This document shows positions 32,569 through 43,699 of a DNA stretch of 64,000 nt, piece by piece. The notes under the pieces are model-generated. The model searched no databases. It saw only the letters and a program-made list of their open reading frames with translations, and was not told the DNA's origin. This DNA comes from Euryodendron excelsum (lineage: Eukaryota > Streptophyta > Magnoliopsida > Ericales > Pentaphylacaceae), in assembly GCA_033060915.1 (NCBI GenBank), contig CM065381.1:30471336-30535335 (forward strand). The letters are read 5' to 3'. Each line of letters starts with the position of its first letter. Position 1 is the first letter of the stretch. The position numbers and the translations under genes are program-made.

Positions 32569-34100
32569 ATATAATATATAAATTATTATATATTATATAT
32601 TATACATATAGGTATATTATATTATATATTATATATTACATCAAATTAATACTCGAATAAATGTGTGTGTGCACCCCGACTTTATTTTGCTAGGTTTTAT
32701 GTTTAAATCTGCACAAGATACAAAAATATATAAAAATAAGCTAATATGTTATTAAAATAATAACTAATATGTACATAATTAATAACAATAGCTTATAATG
32801 ATGGATTCTAATTTGTACTTTTTAGAGTACAATCACATACCCCCAATTTTTGTCAGTCTCTAGCAAAACAAAAAACACACATAAAAAGATAAACTTCACT
32901 TTCGTAGGGATCACGAGTGCATTTACCATATACACCAAGCCTTTAAACCTCTAGGTTACTCCTAGTGGACGAGTGGTGTTTCGTAAGGGTTTCTAGTAAT
33001 GGTACCTACAAACATCAAAATGGACCTGCAGTTGAGATTAAGAGGATAAAGAATGACATGTATTAAAATACAATTATATTTTATCTACCCTACTCTTTAA
33101 TACACAAGTAAGATAATATCTTAAAATAATATATGAGAGAGTTTTATGTGTATGTGTTTATTACACGATAAGAAAAATATTACAACATTAAAACACAGAT
33201 ATATCCTTTAAACTTTGATTGAATCTTACTGGATATTCTCTTAAAAAGAAAGAATATAGGCATCTCATACCGGTTGTTTTTGTAATAGAGTAAATGTAAT
33301 ATAAAATTAAAAGAAGCAACCATAAAGAAATTATGTGAATATATAAAATGAGAGACAATTTGACATAACTCCATGAAAGAATACTCAACATTAAAATCAC
33401 ACAAGTAACTAATAAGTGAATTCTCTACTAAGTGAATGAACAAACAATGTACACATTAAATCCTTGAAGACTTTTTTTCAGGTTATAACTTGGTCATAAG
33501 ATCTAAGGTAAGGAGAAAGAAAGGATAAAAGGCTCAAAACATGTGTAATCAAGGCATGAATCGATCAATGAATATATATCTTTAATTTTCGTATTTCATT
33601 TGATTAGATATGATTTTTTTTTCAACAACTAACCTCTTACTCTTTGTTTTTTTTTTTTTCCTTCGTTGCTAATTTCTTTTTTTCATCTCAATTCAATTTG
33701 CACAAGTGAAGATACTTGTGTTTTCGTATTCAGAAACAAAACTTTAGCAATAATATAAGTAGCAAGGGACAAAGAAATAAGCTTAAAGATGGTTCTAAAA
33801 AAATTATGTCAACAAAGAAATCTGTAGCTCAAAAGATCAAAGATGGCTTCGATTAATTTTTCAAAGTGCACAACAACTCAAGTTTATAAGACTTTAACAT
33901 ATTCAATTACCGTAGGAATTCAAACAATTGAGTCAAATACAAATATAATGGAACTATTGAAAGAGTGACATGAAAGAAATTCATTAAGAGTAAATATAAA
34001 CACCCCGAAAGGCGGAATTGGCTTTAAAACTCACTTGGTTAAAAAAATCTCTACTTTTGTAAGAATAATTGTACCATATATAATACATATATATTATACC
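31382..34100 (-). mobile_element. Truncated TGATT-family LTR element, reverse: 3' LTR plus 3' internal part
   Basis: On the minus strand the LTR starts TGATTGTACTC at 32835. Upstream of it is a tract complementary to CATACCCCCAATTTTT (32836-32851), equivalent to the polypurine tract at 16934. Internal sequence then runs to 34100. It matches the end of the element at 11017-18475 in reverse, for example around 32940-33010 against 16760-16840. The LTR far end near 31382 is approximate. The internal part stops where the large Tat-type LTR begins at 34101, so that later insertion split it. Confidence 0.8.
32522..32566. repeat. (CA)n microsatellite
   Basis: About 22 CA units inside the reverse LTR, followed by a TA-rich palindromic stretch to ~32640. 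Confidence 0.95.
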
Positions 34101-34249
34101 TGCAAGCATCCCATTTTTGCTCGCTCGGCAATTTCCAGCTCAACTGGGTTCAGTTTCCAACGTCACAACACATGCAGGTTCAAGATGAGCCTTACAATCT
34201 CCAATTTAACCAACTGGTCGCTTCTCGAGCCCACAAGGACCTGTTGGAG

Positions 34250-34560
34250 CCATAAGCACCATTATTCCAAGCAATTTTCCAGACCGGGCAGTCCAGGAAA
34301 CCAACGCCATCTAGGTAGCTTCCCGAGATCGGGCGATCCCAGGGACCAACATCTCATCAAATTTCAGACGGTTCACTTCTAGTGCCTGCTAGCCCACCAA
34401 CGTAGAATGTCCATCATTTGGTAGCTTTCTGGGACTAGGCGTTCTCAGGAACCAACACCACCCTTACAAGTAGTTCTTTAAGAGTGGGCTTTCTTAGAGA
34501 CCAACACCGCACATGTAATTTTTAGAGACCAGGCGGTCTCAGGAACTAACATCTACGTCA
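34250..34560 (+). repeat. Stem-loop modules (GAGACCGGGCG.TCTC type)
   Basis: Four or five related modules, each with an inverted repeat such as GAGACCAGGCGGTCTC (near 34524) followed by a GGAACCAACACC-like tag, lie 45-110 bp apart. Homologous modules recur at 55735-56055 and, reversed, at 62530-62880. Confidence 0.7.
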
Positions 34561-35029
34561 ACACCAGCGCCTGCTAGTCCGACTCGGTGAAAAATAACCA
34601 AACCTGCCCCTTGGGCCTCTAGGCACATTTTGGGAAAGTTCAAAATCCCTTAAAACGATAAGTCCATCCTACCAAAATGTTGTTAAACCATTAGGCATCC
34701 TCCGCACGCCATTTGGTCCGAATCTGGTCCCATGCTGGCCCACTCCAGCCAAAATGACCATTTTGCCCCTGAACACCTCAACACTGCCTAAACCTCGCCG
34801 AACGGTGAAGGATTCTCCCAAAACTATCCCTGAACAGCCCTACACACTTAACATAACACACCAAACCGTTCCTGACCATTTCTAGCCAATCCTAGTCAAA
34901 ATGACCGTTTTGCCCCTAGAAGCCCAAATATGCCTCGACACAGCACCGGCCTTAGGATTTCGAGCAAAGGATTTCACCACACGCCCTTGTCTAACCCGAG
35001 GAGGACCCTACGACACTAAACTCACACGA

Positions 35030-35500
35030 CTCGATAAAAGTTCCCTAGAGCGTCTCGCAGACGCTCCGCCTAAATTGTCTTTTCCCCCGATTCCCTAGTT
35101 ATAACGTACCGTCAATTGACTTGAGAAATGCGTAAATCAGGAAATTCTCGAAAGCTCGTCCATAGATCTTTCCATTGATACGGCTCGATTGAATAGATCG
35201 CTTCCCGAAGCCCTCCATTGTATGGTGTGAAAACTATAATTTTTAGCAACCCCTGGAGCGTTTTGCAGACGCTCCACCAAAGTTGACTTTTTCTCCGATT
35301 TCCTAATCAAAACGCACCGTCAAATGACTTAAAAAATGCGTAAATCTAGGAATTCCTGAAAGTATTTCCTGAATACTTTCCATCGGTATGGTCCGATTGA
35401 AAAGATCGCTTCTCAAAGGCCTTGATCATGCGATACGAAAACAGCTACTTTCAAACATCCTCGTAGAGTATCATAGACGCTCCGCAAAAGTGACCTTTTA
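35030..35500 (+). repeat. ~208-bp tandem repeat headed by GAGCGTCT palindromes
   Basis: GAGCGTCT/CAGACGCTC-like palindromes start at 35048, 35256 and 35466, that is 208 and 210 bp apart. The sequence between them aligns (TTGACTT, AAATGCGTAAATC, CTTTCCAT, GATCGCTTC). The reverse LTR has the same heads at 61604, 61812 and 62020, exactly 208 bp apart. Confidence 0.85.
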
Positions 35501-35673
35501 TGCATGATTCCCGGGACGATATCCCCTACTTCCAAACATAATTCAAACTTTTCAAAAACATGAAAGTTCACCGGAAGCCCTGGGAGAACATCCCGAGTGC
35601 GACCGATTCCCCCGAAACCTTCCTGATTGACTCAATTATAGAGGCAAAGTTTGGACGAACCTTCCCGGTGATG

Positions 35674-35845
35674 GAGCGTGTGCTACATGCGCTCAAATTT
35701 TGATTAGATCGACCAACTTTTGATCAATAGTCGAGACTTATCTAGTACATGGGGTGCCACGTGTCATTCTGGCAATAGAACAGTACCTACACATGTCCTA
35801 CATGTGCACGGCCAAATTTTGGCCAAGCGCATGTAGTACATGCGA
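35674..35845 (+). promoter_or_regulatory. Palindromes upstream of LTR TATA box
   Basis: Imperfect palindromes of the form GCGCATGTnnnACATGCGC are centred at about 35684, 35799 and 35836. The last two are 37 bp apart, the first 115 bp further up. The nearest ends ~20 bp before the TATA box. They could bind a dimeric factor; that is inference. Confidence 0.65.
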
Positions 35846-35865
35846 CAGGCCTGTTCCAGAATCTC

Positions 35866-35873
35866 TATAAATA
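35866..35873 (+). promoter_or_regulatory. TATA box of 5' LTR
   Basis: TATAAATA in the context ATCTCTATAAATACC, the likely U3/R promoter of the element. Confidence 0.75.
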
Positions 35874-37113
35874 CCAGACCACCCTTTGCATATTCCAACT
35901 CCAATTTTTGATGCGAAGCTCTGCTGAAGTCACTCCAGAACTGCGAATCTCTATACATACTCATCCCTTCAGCACTTAGCTTAGGTTTCATCATCCCCAT
36001 GCCTATATACTTCACATATAAAGCCTTATACACTATCAGACACTCCCTACCATCCCTCAAAGCCTTCTTGAAGTCATTCAACCTCTAATCAAAGCATCCC
36101 TTGAAGACTACAAGTGTGTTGAAGGCAAAAGGTGGTATTTCTTTTATATTTGTGTCTTGCCCCACTCCTCCCTTCTCCCTCCTAGCCTATTTAGGCTATT
36201 CTCTATTTTCACCCCAATCTTCAACCCCCCTTTCTTGCATGCTTGAGCCAAAATGGCTCTTAGATCATGCCTAGAGAAAAGTAAGTGAGAGCCACTGTGT
36301 AGGGGGACCTCTCACTAGCCTACTTTAAGATGGTATGGCCTAAGAGCCCTTTGTTTATATGGTGTAGCCTATAAGCCTTGTATGTGATCATGACCCCTTG
36401 CATATTACTATTTTGATTATATTTTGCATGCTTGGCTTCATTCTATGCTTATTGTCATGCTTTATAATGCTTACATTGTTCTTATTTTCATGCCATCTCC
36501 AAGCTTTATATTTCTTTCAAAATTGTTTCAAGAGTTGACCCCTTGAAGTGTAGGATGAGATTTTAAAAATTATGCCTTAGAAGACATTCTACTAGTCCCT
36601 TAACTTTCATTTTGGTGTCATGACATTTTAATTTGCATAAAGGTTGCTTTCTAATTCTCTAATTTTCAAGATTTCCATTCTTTCAAGTTTAGTGGTTGGA
36701 ACGACCCCATGGAACCCTCTCTTGAGTGGTCTCTCTTTTGTTTGGTCATATGAACCCTCTCTTGATGGAATGGTTCCCTTAAAAAGTGGTTTTCAAAATC
36801 CTTCTCAAAAGATGATTTTCAAAAATACATTTTCTCCATCTTTGCATAAAAAATGATTGTCCAAATATTGCCATCATTATGTTGACTTTTGAAACCCCCA
36901 CTCTTGTCAAGATAAATGTTATAATGGCCATGAGGAAACTTTTCTTGGAATGGTCTCCGATCACCAACCATATAAACCATACTCTTGGCTAGAGTCAAAA
37001 TTTTTATGGAAATGTTCTTCAAAAAGATTGCCAACCAAAGTCCATTGCATATCATGTTTTGTTTTCAAAACTCTTTCCAAGAATGCATCAAAACAACTTT
37101 CAAAACCATTCTC

Positions 37114-37310
37114 CAATCTAACCCTAGGTTAATTTGACCCTAGTTGACTAGCTTTAGGTTAACTTGACCCTAGTTGTCCAACCCCAGGTTAACTGAACCC
37201 TAGTTATCAAACCTTAGGTTAACTTGACCCTAGTTGCCCAACCCTAGGTTAGCTTAACCCTAGTTCATTCACCCTAGGTTAACCTAACCCAAGTTAGTTA
37301 ACCTTAGGCC
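37114..37310 (+). repeat. 30-bp minisatellite, ~6 units
   Basis: Units contain CCCTAGGTTAACTTGACCCT and recur every 30 bp with substitutions. The homologous array in the reverse LTR (59545-59810) has nine. Confidence 0.85.
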
Positions 37311-37827
37311 ATCCCTAACTCTGGGCTAACCCAACCTAGGTTAGTACACTTCAAGGTTCCAACTCTTGAACCCTTTTCTAAATGATCACTCAATCTTAAA
37401 CTATTCTAATAACCTATTTTTCCAAAACCCCCACCTCTCTTGATTTAAAAAAAAAAAAAAACCAAGTCCATAAACTCTTCCAATGTTCTTACACTCCATC
37501 TTCAAGGCATTTCCAAAAATATTTTCAGAAGATCACAAACGTAAGGTGTCCCTAGCCCCCTCATGGTTAGGGATTCCAAGGACAAGTGATAAATCAAGAA
37601 CAACCTCTAAGGTTGTCCATATTAGGATTCCAAACCTTTAGCCATTTCCAAAAACCACTTTCAAAAATTAATTCATCAAAACATGCCCCCAAGGTTTTCA
37701 AAACAAGACTTCAAAAACACTTTCAAGTTCGCTTGAGTCATGCCAAAACTTTTTTTTCAAAACTTCCTTAAGTTGATCCAAAAATATTTTCCAAGTACTC
37801 CACCATCCAATTTCAAGTCAATACTTC

Positions 37828-38020
37828 CAAGACCACAAAGAGTCTTCAACTTTGAAGATCACAAAAAGTCTTCAACTTTCAAAGACCTCACAGTGTCTTA
37901 AACTTTTCCAAAGACCACTAAGAGTCTTCCACTTCCAAGACCACAAAGAGTCTTCAACTTCCAAAGACCTCAAAATGTCTTAACATTTTTCAAAGACCTC
38001 CAAGTGTCTAAAACTTTTTA
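37828..38020 (+). repeat. ~30-bp repeat with AAAGACC... GTCTT units
   Basis: Six or so units such as GACCACAAAGAGTCTTCAAC, spaced about 30 bp. The reverse LTR has the same array at 58865-59030. Confidence 0.8.
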
Positions 38021-38789
38021 GACCTTCCAAAGGCCCCAATGCGCCTATTTTCCGTCGGGTTCTTGCCCGAACTACGAATGACTTGATTCTCGCCAAATGA
38101 GATACGTAAGCAATCTAAAATGGTGCGGTCATAACTTCTATTTTAACTCTAATCCCCTTTTCAAAAATTTCTATCAAGTCAAAGTTTCGATCTCAAATTC
38201 CTTCAAAACTTCCATGTTTTCAAACTCCTTCCAAAACTTGTATCATGCATCATTCATCCGAAAAGTGATGACTAAACCCCATTTCCAAAGTTCTAAAGTG
38301 GATATTAAGTGGACAATGGTAACCGTTTATTTTAAGTGAGTGAACAAAGAGTGATTAGACATGTAGGTACCGAAAGGGCGAGGTAGGGTGATGATCTTAG
38401 GATATCTTCCATATATGTAACCAACCCCCGAACCATAGATTTCTGTTTTCAAATGACTAAAATGGAGTTATTTTTCAAAAGGACTTAAATCTTTCCAGAG
38501 GTTGCCAAAGAACCTATTTTCTTAAAAACCCTCTCGTGAGGGAGTTTTCTAAACCAATTCAAAAAACCCTGAGTTTAATCTTCGGATTAACACTTAGTTT
38601 TAGGTGCCCTAACTCATCTTAATCAAGTTAGGTGGCGACTCCTATTTTTCTAACAAGCCCTTAGTCAAACAAATTTCAAACCTAGTCGCACTTGTCCTTC
38701 TACGAGGATGAGTTCTAGTGACCGAGTTCCGTACTTTTTGTGTCCGAGCCAAAAGGACCTTAGACGTCCAAAAACTGGGGCGCGATAGT

Positions 38790-38807
38790 TGGCGACTCCA
38801 CTGGGGA
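38790..38807 (+). other. Primer binding site, tRNA-Arg type
   Basis: TGGCGACTCCACTGGGGA lies 2 bp after the LTR. Its reverse complement ends CCA, and GGAGTCGCCA matches the end of plant tRNA-Arg, the primer known for Ogre/Tat elements. Confidence 0.88.
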
Positions 38808-39441
38808 CTACTTAGAGGGTTAGGCCATTAACATGTCTCTCCACCCTTCACTCACCCAGAATCTCCGGTTACTTTGTCTAAGTTTTATCCACATATCAAA
38901 TTTTTCCAAGTTTCCAAAACAAACCTTATCTTCCAAAACAATTTTCGAATAAGTGTCATCACTTACATCCATTGCTTACACTTATATTTTTTGCATTGAC
39001 CATCAATTTTACCTTGCATTGAATTTTTCGAAAAGTTACTAACTCTTTGCATTTGTCTTTTGTAGGTGGACCTTTGTTCACATTTCTCATGTCTTGTTTA
39101 TTGCCATGTAAGTGAATGAATGGACAGGATGTGATGTGTGTTGTTGGGTCCTTTCCTCCGTTTTTCAAAAATTCCACACACACTTTGTGCGCTCACTTGC
39201 ATTTGCATCTTACATATATTACCTGGCTACTACCCTTCTAGATAAAAGGGGGAACAGTATATTGACTGTGGGTGGATGCTGTGTTAGTTTCTTAGCCTAC
39301 GATCTCTTAATAGTTCCCCTGCTCAAACCACTAACTAAAGATGGAGTCCACCCTTTTGGCGGTGGAAGCCAGAGGTTTGAAGGTTCGGGGATCGAGCTTT
39401 TTAGGAAGCATTAGTAGACCTCCAACCTTATGTTCATGTAG

Positions 39442-41051
39442 TGATTGAGCTGCATAAGTGCAGTTCAATGCAGCTAAACTGACCTAAGTTAGCTGTAGAT
39501 TAGGTTAATTATGCCCTCTTTAGTGTATATTGTACTGAGAGTCGTATTTTGAGTTCATTGCAGGTAAATGTTGATAAAGAAGAGGATTTGGAGTCATAAA
39601 AGCGATCCGGTGTGTGGGCACATATATCGAGAGCCGTTGCTGAGATTTATCTTGAAAAACATGCAACTTATCATCCGTAGCTCGAAATGGAATGAAGGAT
39701 GCGTCGTTGGAAAGATTTCGCAAAGTTATACAAGTTCACGTCTAATGAGCGTTGCGAGAAAGGGACTCCAAAAGCCTTGAATTGAGCTGCAAAGAGATAA
39801 GGGAAGATAACTGAAAAGTATGGAAAAATGCACTAGGAGTTCGAACGGTGGTTGGTAGAAAGTGAAGAAAAATGGTATTTTGGCCTTAGGATCCGAACTC
39901 CCATATGAGGGTTCGAACTCTCAGAGGCTGGACACTTAAAAGAAGCATATGCAGGCTTAGGATTCGAACCTAATTATAAGGGTAAAGACGAGTTCGAACT
40001 ATAAGAAGAAAAATAGAAAAATTACACTGAGGGTTCGAACTCCTCTGCTAGAGTTCGAACTTTAAGAAGGAAAAAAGAGAAACAAGCTTCTGAGGGTTCG
40101 AACTCCTCTGCTAGGGTTCGAACTCTAAGAAGGATTTTTGGGTCAATTTTCCTATTCCTACTAGGATTCTGCTTGCGATCTCTATATATATCCCTTCGAT
40201 TTTCTGGAGAAGGAGGACGATTTCTTTAGGTTTTTAACTACTTTTTAGTCTAGATTCATAGGAGTAATTAGGGTTTTTATTATTCTTGTAAATACTTTCA
40301 TTAAATTCAAGTTTTATTGCTTTAATTCAAGATTTTGTTCAAGAATCCATAGTTTTTGTAATTAGTTCAAGATTCGTAGTTCGTTTATAGTTTTTATGTT
40401 CTAGAAAGTTTTCAATACATAGTTAATTGTTTTCCATGGTCATGAGCGGCTAAATTTCGTAACTCGGGATCGATTGTGAAGATTGAATGGGAATCAAGGA
40501 TGAACAATGTAGGTAAGGTTGAATTCACTGCTATATCTTGTTGATACTTTCGAAAACTTGGGCGTCCTATTATGTTCGGTAACGCTTATGCGTGAATACC
40601 ACACTCAGTATATACGCTGCCTTGTAACGTTTATGCATGAGTTGGATTTAGTATGTGTGTTGCACGAATCGATGATGCACGTCCATGATTATAACAAACC
40701 GATCTATTCTAGAAGTTGAAGATTGAAAGAACTATTGGTTTTAAAGCTAAATCTTCCGAATCCGAGACTCACGACGTAGTCGAAGGATTTGAGTTATTAA
40801 ATTACCTCCGTTGGGATTCCCAGAGACGCAATTGGTTGGAACGATTGATTTCGAGACTTTTTAGTTCTTAGTTTAAATTAGATAACCAATCTTTCCTTAA
40901 CCTAAAATCAAATTTTTGTTTATTGAAGTGTTTTTCCTAAGATTTTTGATCCACGACAAGTTTTCCTATTTACGTAAACCATCTTCCTTGTGGGATCGAC
41001 CTCGCAGCCGTGCACTTGCGGTTAAGTATCACTCTTTTTTGGGAGCGATCA
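39442..41051 (+). repeat. Solo LTR (1610 bp), TGATT family, in the leader
   Basis: It starts TGATTGAGCTGCATAAGTGC and ends GGGAGCGATCA. A perfect 5-bp duplication TGTAG flanks it (39437-39441 and 41052-41056). The tail (GGGATCGACCTCGCAGCC then GTATCACTC) is typical of this LTR group. About nine GAGTTCGAACTC-like palindromes lie at 39838-40130. Confidence 0.92.
39838..40130 (+). repeat. GAGTTCGAACTC palindrome array
   Basis: About nine 12-bp palindromes or near-palindromes (GGGTTCGAACTC, GAGTTCGAACT). The last four form two pairs at similar spacing, with CTCTGCTAG between partners. Confidence 0.8.
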
Positions 41052-42009
41052 TGTAGCACCCCACGCATGGCCGAACCTTTGCCCGATTTAGGACACACGC
41101 GTCAATTTCAAAATCAAGGAGGAAAGGGCGACTGCTTTATTTTTCTTTATAAATCCCTGCTGTTATGCTATCTAATTCTCGTTGCTTCTATGTACATGCA
41201 TCATAACTGCTCATGCATTGGAACTCACTTCAAGACAGGAGTTCTCAAAGTAACTCAAGTCATTGCATCTTTATGCATCCAATCAACCCCTAGAGAAAGG
41301 CTCAAAGACTTTCTCGCCTAACTCAAGCCAACCCAAAATTCCTGAGGGTACCACGAGATCCTAAGGATTCACAGCATGCATCAAAGTCATCTTATAAAAA
41401 GGGGTCCTAATCCCTCTTCGCTTATGGAGATAGGGTTGCCAAAAAGACAAGGGAGCAATTCAAATCGAGGGCTCCTACCAACAAGGTGAATCCGAAGGCT
41501 CAAGAGTAGTTTAGGATCCTATAATGTAAATGTAGAAATAGATGGAAGTCCCAAGGAAAATGTTCTCCCTCCCCATTTCTATGTATTTTTGAGAAAATTT
41601 TATGTACCAAGAAGAATTCATCTTAATAAAATCGTCTTTATTGTCAAATGAATGAACGAATCTATGAATGGATGAATGAATAGGGGCAGGTACAATATTT
41701 GCATACAGGGGTAATCCCTTATCTCCAGACATGAGCCAAAGCATCATGTTTGGTTCCCCTTAAAAGGCAGGGGCATCCTTAGGACACGTATCGCATAAAG
41801 CCTTTCCAAATCAAGAACCTAACACGTAATCTTTTTGTTTTTTGTTTTTTTTATTTCTTTTCTTCCCCCATCTCATCAAAAGACTAGCCACAACTTTGGT
41901 AAGACTACTTGTATTGTAGGTCACCATTACTCCAAGGAAAGGAAGAAGAGAAACACGAGTGACCCCCGTCCTTCGAACGCCAGTCCGTACCTGACAAAAA
42001 ATAGCACAA

Positions 42010-43690
42010 ATGTTAAGCGAAGGCAATATCCTCGATCAACAGAATAGTTTGGTGATACGCGAAGAAGTAAACGAAATGAAGGCAAAAATAGACAAAATGT
42101 TCAAGCTCATACAACTAATAGCCTTCAAAGGGCTTGTCATGAACCCATCGGCATCCACATCCTACCCTAAGGAAATTGAAGCAATCCCACCAAAGATTGT
42201 CCTGCGAACTAACGGTACAATAAAGAGCAAGGAGGTCTTTAAAAGGGGTGACAACCTAAGGAAGGAGAAGAGGACAACCCTAAAACCATCTTGCTAACTG
42301 CCACTTCAAGGAAGGAAGGTCCCAACCCTCTCGATCTCAAAATACAAGGCTTGGAGGAGTCCTTGCGCAGCCTCCAAGGTCATGACACCTTCGGTGGGAT
42401 GTCTTACGATGAACTCTGCTTCTTCCCTGACCACCCAAGTTCAAAATGCCTGACTTTCAGAAGTATGATGGGAGTGAGGACCCCGTTGCACACTTGAGGT
42501 TGTATGCTGGGGCATTAAGCGGACATGGGAACGACCTCAAACTTCTGATGCAATTGTTTTAATATAGCCTAACTGGGCCCGCTTTACAATGGTTTGCTCG
42601 CTTAGACTTGAGGAAAATAACAACCTGGAATGAATTAGTCGCAGCCTTCCGATCTCAATATCGGCATAACAACGACCTGACCGTGGACAGATGCGCCTTG
42701 ATGATGATGACTGAAAGCGAAAAAGAAAGCTTCAAAAGTTATGCTTTGAGATGGAGGGAGGCGGTTGTGCAAGTTAACCCTCCACTGCTAGAGAAAGAAT
42801 ACGTACAACTGTTTGTGAACACCCTCCAAGGGCTGTACCATGAGCGCCTGTGCTTGAGTATTGGAAAGAACTTTTTTGAGCTGATAATGCAAGGGGAAAT
42901 GATTGAGAATGGGCTAAAAACTGGCAGAATCACTAACCCCTATGCCAAGACAAGTGAGGGATTTGCGAATGCTGCCAAGAAGGTGGCAACCACTCGGGGT
43001 ACGGGCAAGAAAGAGGGAGAAGTATTTGCTATCTTACCTACGTAGCAATAACCATATTACCCCCAATACCAAGCTCGACCTCCACTGCTTACTCCTATCA
43101 TCAACATCCCCGTTGCTGCTACCCAAGCACCCCCAACTGGACCTGCTATAGCCCGACCATACTTTAACCCCAATAAAAACAACAACCGATGGAACTGAGA
43201 GTTCACACGTTTGGCATGCACCCAGACAGAGGCCTATCATGAGCTCCTCAAGGCCAAGCATATAAACCCTATTCCCCCACGGCCATTGCCAAGCCCACTG
43301 CCGCTAACTTTCAACCCTGCCCTTACTTGCAAGTATCATTTTGGGGGACAGGGGCATGACACATAATCTTGTTTCTCCTTAAAGCATAAGATTCAAGACC
43401 TCATTGACAACAAGGTCATCAACACCCAAGAAACAAAGCCGGTCCCCACGCCCAATGTCACAGCAAATCCCTTACCGGACCATGCTGTCAACATCATCAC
43501 CGAGGATGAGGCAGATCCTGATGGCATCATAACCGCAGAGTACTTCGAGGGTGAGTCAGACACTGAAAGCGATTGGGAGGAAGAACTGCCACCATGCCCC
43601 ATCTATCTCTACAATACAAGTGGAGAGCAAGACCCTTTCGACTGGCCCGTGGATGAACCTGTTGCATACGGTCCCAGTGATGCTGCACCT
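42010..43690 (+). pseudogene. Tat/Ogre-type gag, broken
   Basis: The N-terminal part (42010-42297) reads as a helical segment (REEVNEMKAKIDKMFKLI). The retrotransposon Gag domain follows: PDFQKYDGSEDP near 42450, then WNELVAAFRSQYRHN to GEMIENGLKTGRI (42628-42927), a pattern characteristic of Ty3/gypsy capsid proteins of the Tat group. A CxxH/GH/C motif with LKHKIQDLID lies at about 43327-43410, and an acidic tail continues to ~43700. Frame changes occur between the pieces, with stops near 42560, 43043 and 43365. No protease or polymerase follows. Confidence 0.85.
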
Positions 43691-43699
43691 ATTGATGGC

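Larger units (their letters stand above)
34101..38787 (+). repeat. 5' LTR (4687 bp), Tat-type subfamily I
   Basis: It starts TGCAAGCATCCCATTTTTGC (other copies TGTAAGCACCCCATTTTTGC) and ends GGGCGCGATA (others GCGACA). It shares order and sequence with the reverse LTR 58089-63035. Notable parts are stem-loop modules (34250-34560), 208-bp repeats (35030-35500), promoter palindromes (35674-35845), a TATA box (35866) and two minisatellites (37114-37310 and 37828-38020). Confidence 0.93.
38808..42009 (+). other. Leader region of Tat-type element
   Basis: Without the solo LTR (39442-41051) this is ~1.6 kb between the primer site and gag. No ORF shows a recognisable domain. Short frames such as 39112-39414 are not supported further. 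Confidence 0.5.

Noticed and set aside
32355..32574. Open frames through the CA repeat
   Set aside because: Microsatellite translation only.
37114..37310. CCCTAGG-rich repeats considered as interstitial telomere repeats
   Set aside because: The unit is 30 bp and contains CCCTAGGTTAAC, not the 7-bp CCCTAAA plant telomere repeat. It belongs to the LTR and recurs in another copy.
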